A stretch of DNA of 5,203 nt from SAR116 cluster bacterium (GTDB lineage Bacteria; Pseudomonadota; Alphaproteobacteria; Puniceispirillales; UBA1172): NCBI GenBank assembly GCA_002691725.1, contig NZIT01000071.1, positions 16,429-21,631 of the forward strand, given 5' to 3'. Each line of letters begins with the position of its first letter. Within the stretch, counting starts at the first letter, position 1. Positions 1 to 5,203 of this stretch are shown piece after piece. Both the position numbers and the translations under genes were made by a program. The notes beneath the pieces were generated by a model. It did no database searches. It worked only from the letters and a program-made list of their open reading frames with translations, and was not told the DNA's origin.

Positions 1-49
1 GAGATATTACCAAAGGAATACCCCTGACGACCCCACTTAACACGGAAGT

Positions 50-55
50 TATAAT
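50..55 (+). promoter_or_regulatory. Candidate -10 box of a groEL-proximal promoter
   Basis: A perfect TATAAT lies 26 nt upstream of the groEL start. The best -35-like hexamer is CTGACG at 24-29, which matches TTGACA at four of six positions, but its 20-nt spacer is longer than the usual 16-18. Transcription would start near base 62 and give a short leader of about 20 nt that still includes the Shine-Dalgarno sequence. No CIRCE inverted repeat (TTAGCACTC-N9-GAGTGCTAA) is present. CCCCACTT at 31-38 resembles a sigma-32 -10 element (CCCCATNT), but no CTTGAAA-like partner is visible upstream. The match could be chance in an AT-rich leader. Confidence 0.35.
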
Positions 56-68
56 GCAGAAAGACATG

Positions 69-1731
<1,663 letters not shown>

Positions 1732-1757
1732 TAACCCACACCTTATATATGTATACT

Positions 1758-1785
1758 AAAAGCCGGGGTTATCCCCGGCTTTTTT
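1758..1785. terminator. Rho-independent terminator between convergent groEL and helicase genes
   Basis: The arms AAAGCCGGGG (1759-1768) and CCCCGGCTTT (1773-1782) pair perfectly around a TTAT loop, and A1758 pairs with T1783. Six Ts (1780-1785) follow on the plus strand, which makes a strong terminator 26 nt past the groEL stop. Read on the minus strand, the same stem ends in TTTTAG and begins 18 nt after the helicase stop, so it probably also ends that transcript, although with a shorter T-run. Confidence 0.93.
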
Positions 1786-1801
1786 GCGCTTTATTCTTTT
1801 G

Positions 1802-4600
1802 CTAAGATAAGTCTGCCAGAAAAGATTTAGTCTGTTTTATGGCCTCGGCTAAGCCGCATCGGATAACCGGTGTTCCAGCTGGAAAGGCGCTGGTCAGCCG
1901 TGTTGGCAGGCGGCTATCAAGCATAACAAACACGCCTTTATCGGTCTCACGGCGGATCAGGCGACCAAAGGCTTGTCTTAACTTCATGCGGGTTAGGCGA
2001 TCTGTCCATGCTTCCCTACCATAAACACTAGCCCGGGCTTTGAACAGCATATCAGGCCGTGGCCATGGCACCCGATCAAACAGAATAAGCCGAAGCGCCT
2101 CCCCCGGCACATCCAAGCCATCTCGGACAGCATCTGTTCCGAGCAAGCAAGATGCTGGGTCAGCTCTGAAAATCTGCAACAAGGTGTTTAAGTTCATGGC
2201 ATCGATATGCTGTGCATAAAGTGGAAATCCCGCTTCGCTCAGCTCATGCGAGAGATCAGGATAAACCGCTTTCAGCCGACTAATCGCGGTGAATAGCCCA
2301 AGCGCGCCACCATTTGCGGCTAGCATCAATGTCGACATAGCGGCAATCGTCTGGCGCAGATCATTGCGGTCACAATCACTGATAACAAAAACCCGCGCTT
2401 GTTCGGCGTAATCAAACGGCGAGGCAACAGAGATAAGTTGTGGCGGCTGATCAAGATAGCTTACGCCGGTTAAACGCTTAGCCATATTCCATGCCGCTTC
2501 ATCAGGCTGATCATGATGCGGGTCTGTGCGGTCAGTCAAGGTCGCTGATGTGATGATAGCACCTTTAGATGGCGCCAGGACATGATCATGAAAAGGCTGT
2601 GATGGGTCAACCCAGTGCCGGTGGATACCGATATCCGTATCTTCACCCATGCGGCGCGTCGCCTCCATCCAGTCAACAAAGCCATCCGCGCCGCCATTGC
2701 TAATTCCATCAAGCAGATCAATCCATGCCGCCAATGGCCCCGACGCCCGGCTTACTAATCCTCGCACCGAGCCTTCCAGCCGTTGCCGTGCTGATGTATC
2801 CAGAGTCTCGCTTTCATCAGCGAGTTTGCTTTTAAGCCGTTCGGCAAGCCGCATTAACGGCATGGCGACTTCGGCCAGAGCTTGCCGCAATGGGGCAATT
2901 AATGGCGCTAATCTTGGGTCGATGGGGTGCAGTTGTGCCTCAAGGCTATAAAGGCTTTCTGGTTGATCAATGCGATCGTAAATCACCTGCCGGACATGAT
3001 AAAAAAACTCCTCAATAATACCGTGAGGTTCACCATCTGTAAGCCGTTTTCGCCAGCCCGTTGCCGGTAATAGGCTAGCCGCTTTGAAGGCCTGTTCCAG
3101 ATCGTCCATAGCCGGGCTTCCCGCCTCCAGCAGATCACCTAAGCGTTGCCGTATCCCGCGTTGCCGGCGATTGCCACGGCTTTGTTCTGCGCCTCTAATC
3201 CAGCGCCGCATATCAGCCGTCTCCGCTCCACTAAGGGCAGCAGCAAAAGCACTATCCGCAGCATCAAAGATATGATGACCTTCATCAAATACATAGCGGC
3301 TAATGCGTTGTCCATCTGGCTGTGGGGCTAGTTTATTCATCACGCCATTGATCATCACAAGCGCATGATTGGCGATAACGATATCACTGATGCTGGCGCG
3401 GGCGCGGTTTTTTTCAACATAACATTTCTGATAATGGAAACAGGCAGAATGGATACATTCCCCGCGGCGATCAGAAAGCCCTAGCGTCAGTCCATATCCA
3501 AATAAGTCTGTCAGCCAGGCCGGAAACTTTGATCCTGTCAGATCGCCATCGCCACTGGCTTCTGCCCATCGCGCCATCAAGCCCAGCCCGATAGCATTGC
3601 GAGGCGTTGCTGAGGCAGCATTTAAGGCATCTTCCAGATTAAGCAGACAAAGATAGTTCTCACGGCCCTTCCTGATGACGATACGGTTTTCTCTTTCTGC
3701 TGGATCAGCGTATAAACGCCCCATTTCGGTTTCAATCTGATGCTGCAGACTGCGCGTATATGTTGACACCCAAACTGGCGCCATATTATGTTCTGCCCAG
3801 ACCGAAGCTGGAGCTAGATAACCAAGGGTTTTGCCAGTTCCTGTTCCAGCCTCAGCCATGATGACATGCGGATTGCCCTTATGATTTGCGTCCGCATCAG
3901 CCGTATCACTGGCTTGCTTTGAAGGCGGATCAAAGGCTGGCAGTAAGCTATCTGCATAGGCCATTTGGCCATCACGAACGCGCCTTCCGCCCAACATATG
4001 CTTGAGCCGCGCTTGCATGTCTTTTGCCGCGACGGGCTTCACCCCGGCAGGTGGCGGTGTGCCATAATCGGGGGTTTCATCCAGCCTTGTCCAGATCGCG
4101 GCATCGCGGCTTTGTGGCGGCGCGGCGGCAGGCATATTGTGGCCGCACGCATTAAGTACCATCGGCGCCCACCCCCAGCCTCCTGATGCCATAAAGCGCG
4201 CAATGGAAATAGCAATATCTCGCTGGTCTTCGGGCCAAGCGCTGATTTGTTCTATTAGGCTGTTGGCTATGACAGGCATTAATATTGTCTGATCTTCGGC
4301 ATCTTCATATCTGGTCAGGCCAAGAGCTGTCGCTAATCCGGTTGCGGTTGGCACAGCAAATCGGGCAGGGTGAACAAAGGCATATAATTCGAGCAAATCT
4401 AATCCTGATAACCGGTCTTGATTATATTTCAGCTTGCTCATCGTCCAGCGCCGATGACAAAACAGAACAGGTTCATGATCCAGCCTATCGCCAGCGTCCT
4501 TATGGCTAATTTGCTCAATATCACCATCGGCTCCAACCCAGATAACATGATCTGGCATTGGCATAATCGCAGCCAGTTGCAAGGGGGGGAATGCGGTCAT
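1802..4600 (-). CDS. dinG: DinG/XPD-family superfamily 2 ATP-dependent DNA helicase with Fe-S cluster
   Basis: This is a 932-residue helicase of the DinG/Rad3/XPD group, which unwinds DNA 5'-3' and in E. coli acts on R-loops, D-loops and blocked forks. Motifs in order: a Q-motif-like glutamine near 212; Walker A AEAGTGTGKT (249-258, K257); C318, C382, C387 and C393, probable 4Fe-4S ligands whose last three have the x4, x5 spacing I recall for E. coli DinG; DEGH Walker B (439-442); motif III TSATL (684-688); motif IV near LFTAISRLK (769-777); motif V GTDAVRDGLDVPG (821-833); motif VI QAFGRLIRR (876-884). It is about 215 residues longer than E. coli DinG (716), mostly through an N-terminal region (about 1-200) that looks typical of alphaproteobacterial homologues and may be a decayed exonuclease domain. 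The ATG at 4600 has a weak GGAG 14 nt upstream (plus-strand 4615-4618). In-frame ATGs at codons 13 and 15 lack a better site. The stop is TAG. The gene converges on groEL and diverges from lysK. The symbol is by family resemblance; the exact in vivo role is not shown. Confidence 0.93.
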   Translation of the reverse strand: MTAFPPLQLAAIMPMPDHVIWVGADGDIEQISHKDAGDRLDHEPVLFCHRRWTMSKLKYNQDRLSGLDLLELYAFVHPARFAVPTATGLATALGLTRYEDAEDQTILMPVIANSLIEQISAWPEDQRDIAISIARFMASGGWGWAPMVLNACGHNMPAAAPPQSRDAAIWTRLDETPDYGTPPPAGVKPVAAKDMQARLKHMLGGRRVRDGQMAYADSLLPAFDPPSKQASDTADADANHKGNPHVIMAEAGTGTGKTLGYLAPASVWAEHNMAPVWVSTYTRSLQHQIETEMGRLYADPAERENRIVIRKGRENYLCLLNLEDALNAASATPRNAIGLGLMARWAEASGDGDLTGSKFPAWLTDLFGYGLTLGLSDRRGECIHSACFHYQKCYVEKNRARASISDIVIANHALVMINGVMNKLAPQPDGQRISRYVFDEGHHIFDAADSAFAAALSGAETADMRRWIRGAEQSRGNRRQRGIRQRLGDLLEAGSPAMDDLEQAFKAASLLPATGWRKRLTDGEPHGIIEEFFYHVRQVIYDRIDQPESLYSLEAQLHPIDPRLAPLIAPLRQALAEVAMPLMRLAERLKSKLADESETLDTSARQRLEGSVRGLVSRASGPLAAWIDLLDGISNGGADGFVDWMEATRRMGEDTDIGIHRHWVDPSQPFHDHVLAPSKGAIITSATLTDRTDPHHDQPDEAAWNMAKRLTGVSYLDQPPQLISVASPFDYAEQARVFVISDCDRNDLRQTIAAMSTLMLAANGGALGLFTAISRLKAVYPDLSHELSEAGFPLYAQHIDAMNLNTLLQIFRADPASCLLGTDAVRDGLDVPGEALRLILFDRVPWPRPDMLFKARASVYGREAWTDRLTRMKLRQAFGRLIRRETDKGVFVMLDSRLPTRLTSAFPAGTPVIRCGLAEAIKQTKSFLADLS

Positions 4601-4636
4601 AATACTTGTGATTGCTCCGAGCTTGGGATGAGGGCT

Positions 4637-4645
4637 ATCATAGCA
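4637..4645 (-). promoter_or_regulatory. Candidate extended -10 promoter for the helicase gene
   Basis: On the minus strand the sequence reads TGCTATGAT: an extended -10 (TGn) followed by TATGAT, which matches TATAAT at five of six positions. Transcription would start near 4630 and give a leader of about 30 nt before the ATG at 4600. No -35 sits at normal spacing; the nearest TTGACG on this strand (plus-strand 4653-4658) is only 10 nt away, which is too close. Extended -10 promoters can work without a -35. No LexA box is visible. Confidence 0.38.
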
Positions 4646-4673
4646 AAGTTTTCGTCAAGGCGCAGTATCCCTA

Positions 4674-4701
4674 TTGACGCTGGGGCTACTTCCCCTTAAC
4701 T
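4674..4701 (+). promoter_or_regulatory. Candidate promoter for lysK
   Basis: TTGACG (4674-4679) matches the -35 consensus at five of six positions. A weak -10, TTAACT (4696-4701, three of six), follows after 16 nt. Transcription would start near 4708 and give a leader of about 35 nt. The spacer contains a small GGGG-N6-CCCC inverted repeat (4682-4695). The weak -10 keeps this tentative. Confidence 0.35.
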
Positions 4702-4742
4702 ATCGCTTTCAGCAGTATTTTCAAACCCGATTGTGACATATT

Positions 4743-5203
4743 ATGGTATCCGTTTCTTCATCATCTCTTTCCTCTCTTGCCAAGGATGCAAAGGCGTGGC
4801 CGTTTGCCGAAGCGCGCTTGCTGATTGACCGGCTCAAAAAAATGGCAGTTGCAGATGATTATGAAGTCATTTTTGAAACTGGCTATGGGCCTTCTGGTTT
4901 GCCGCATATTGGCACATTCGGTGAGGTTGTGCGAACATCTATGGTGCGCCGCGCTTTTGAGATACTGACAGGAAAACCAACGCGGCTAATTTGTTTTTCA
5001 GATGATATGGATGGGCTTCGCAAAGTCCCCGATAACGTCCCCAATAAAGCGCTTCTGGCTGAACATCTGGGGAAGCCGCTGACGCAAGTGCCTGACCCAT
5101 TTGGAACGCATGAAAGCTTTGGCGCGCATAATAATGCGCGGCTTTGCGCTTTTCTGGATAGCTTTGGCTTTGAGTATGAGTTTTATTCAGCAACAACATG
5201 CTA
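4743..5203 (+). CDS. lysK: Class I lysyl-tRNA synthetase, 5' part (runs off window end)
   Basis: The first 153 codons of an open frame continue past the right edge; the full family length is about 520-550 residues, so roughly the first 30% is here. The enzyme activates lysine with ATP and loads it onto tRNA-Lys in the cytosol. It is the class I (Rossmann-fold, archaeal-type) form, unrelated to class II LysS. Visible family blocks are AWPFAEAR (18-25), [17 protein letters not shown] (45-61) containing the HIGH-type ATP-binding motif at H55-I56-G57, [17 protein letters not shown] (85-101), [18 protein letters not shown] (116-133) and [13 protein letters not shown] (141-153). The KMSKS-type motif would lie beyond the window. 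The ATG at 4743 is chosen because the conserved N-terminal AWPF block follows about 17 residues later, as expected. There is no clear Shine-Dalgarno sequence in the bases just upstream (GATTGTGACATATT), so initiation may rely on a weak or absent site. The gene is divergent from the helicase gene. Confidence 0.96.
   Translation, partial: MVSVSSSSLSSLAKDAKAWPFAEARLLIDRLKKMAVADDYEVIFETGYGPSGLPHIGTFGEVVRTSMVRRAFEILTGKPTRLICFSDDMDGLRKVPDNVPNKALLAEHLGKPLTQVPDPFGTHESFGAHNNARLCAFLDSFGFEYEFYSATTC

Larger units (their letters stand above)
4601..4742. other. Divergent intergenic region between helicase and lysK
   Basis: This 142-bp non-coding stretch must contain the start signals for both flanking genes. 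It holds the candidate extended -10 facing left and the candidate -35/-10 facing right. CGTCAA (4653-4658) and TTGACG (4674-4679) form an inverted repeat with a 15-nt spacer. I see no alphaproteobacterial LexA box (GTTC-N7-GTTC or GAAC-N7-GAAC), no E. coli-type CTGT-N8-ACAG box, and no T-box or other leader riboswitch; the region is too short for a typical T-box. Confidence 0.7.

Noticed and set aside
1..27. Possible C-terminal end of groES (reads EILPKEYP then TGA)
   Set aside because: Its position fits a groES-groEL gap, but eight residues without the usual GroES ending are not enough to call a gene.
31..38. Sigma-32-like -10 element CCCCACTT upstream of groEL
   Set aside because: No CTTGAAA-like -35 is visible at 13-17 nt upstream, so the match is too short to support a heat-shock promoter.
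4682..4695. GGGG-N6-CCCC as an operator or attenuator hairpin
   Set aside because: A four-base stem with no T-run is too weak to call; it is noted only within the promoter entry.
4285..4699. Plus-strand open frames of 74 and 93 codons opposite the helicase start
   Set aside because: They mostly overlap the conserved helicase N-terminus on the other strand, and neither product is recognisable; the longer one also runs through the divergent promoter region.
4606..4736. Direct TTGTGA hexamers at 4606-4611 and 4731-4736 as a possible regulator site pair
   Set aside because: Neither hexamer has the inverted partner half expected for a CRP/FNR-type site, and two 6-mers 125 bp apart can occur by chance.
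4739..4744. TATTAT as a -10 box near lysK
   Set aside because: It overlaps the lysK ATG, has no -35 at proper spacing, and would start transcription inside the coding region.
4939..5199. Minus-strand open frame of 86 codons at the right edge
   Set aside because: It is antisense to the clearly conserved LysRS frame and has no family resemblance.

Overview
The window looks like an ordinary chromosomal housekeeping segment of an alphaproteobacterium. Three protein genes are visible: a complete groEL on the plus strand, a complete DinG/XPD-family iron-sulfur helicase on the minus strand, and the 5' part of a class I lysyl-tRNA synthetase gene on the plus strand that runs off the right edge. The alphaproteobacterial placement rests on the class I (archaeal-type) LysRS, which is characteristic of that class among proteobacteria, and on the long helicase, whose roughly 200-residue N-terminal region resembles alphaproteobacterial DinG-like proteins as I recall them. 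The moderate base composition and the protein style would suit a marine group such as SAR116 or a Rhodospirillales relative, but that finer placement is only a guess.

Layout: bases 1-81 are the leader of groEL, with a perfect TATAAT box and a good Shine-Dalgarno sequence; no recognisable groES is present. groEL fills 82-1731 and ends in a Gly-Gly-Met tail encoded by a 9-bp tandem repeat. A strong GC-rich hairpin with a T-run lies between groEL and the convergent helicase gene and probably terminates both. The helicase occupies 1802-4600 on the minus strand. A 142-bp divergent intergenic region (4601-4742) separates it from lysK and carries candidate promoters in both directions. lysK begins at 4743 and is cut by the window end after 153 codons.

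The three genes do not form one pathway. GroEL folds proteins, the helicase acts on DNA or RNA-DNA structures in repair and replication, and LysRS charges tRNA-Lys. Each appears to be its own transcription unit here, apart from a possible groES upstream of the window. I found no mobile element, CRISPR array, tRNA, rRNA or toxin-antitoxin pair, and no convincing new system. The most interesting point is the N-terminal region of the helicase, which may be a decayed DnaQ-like exonuclease domain.
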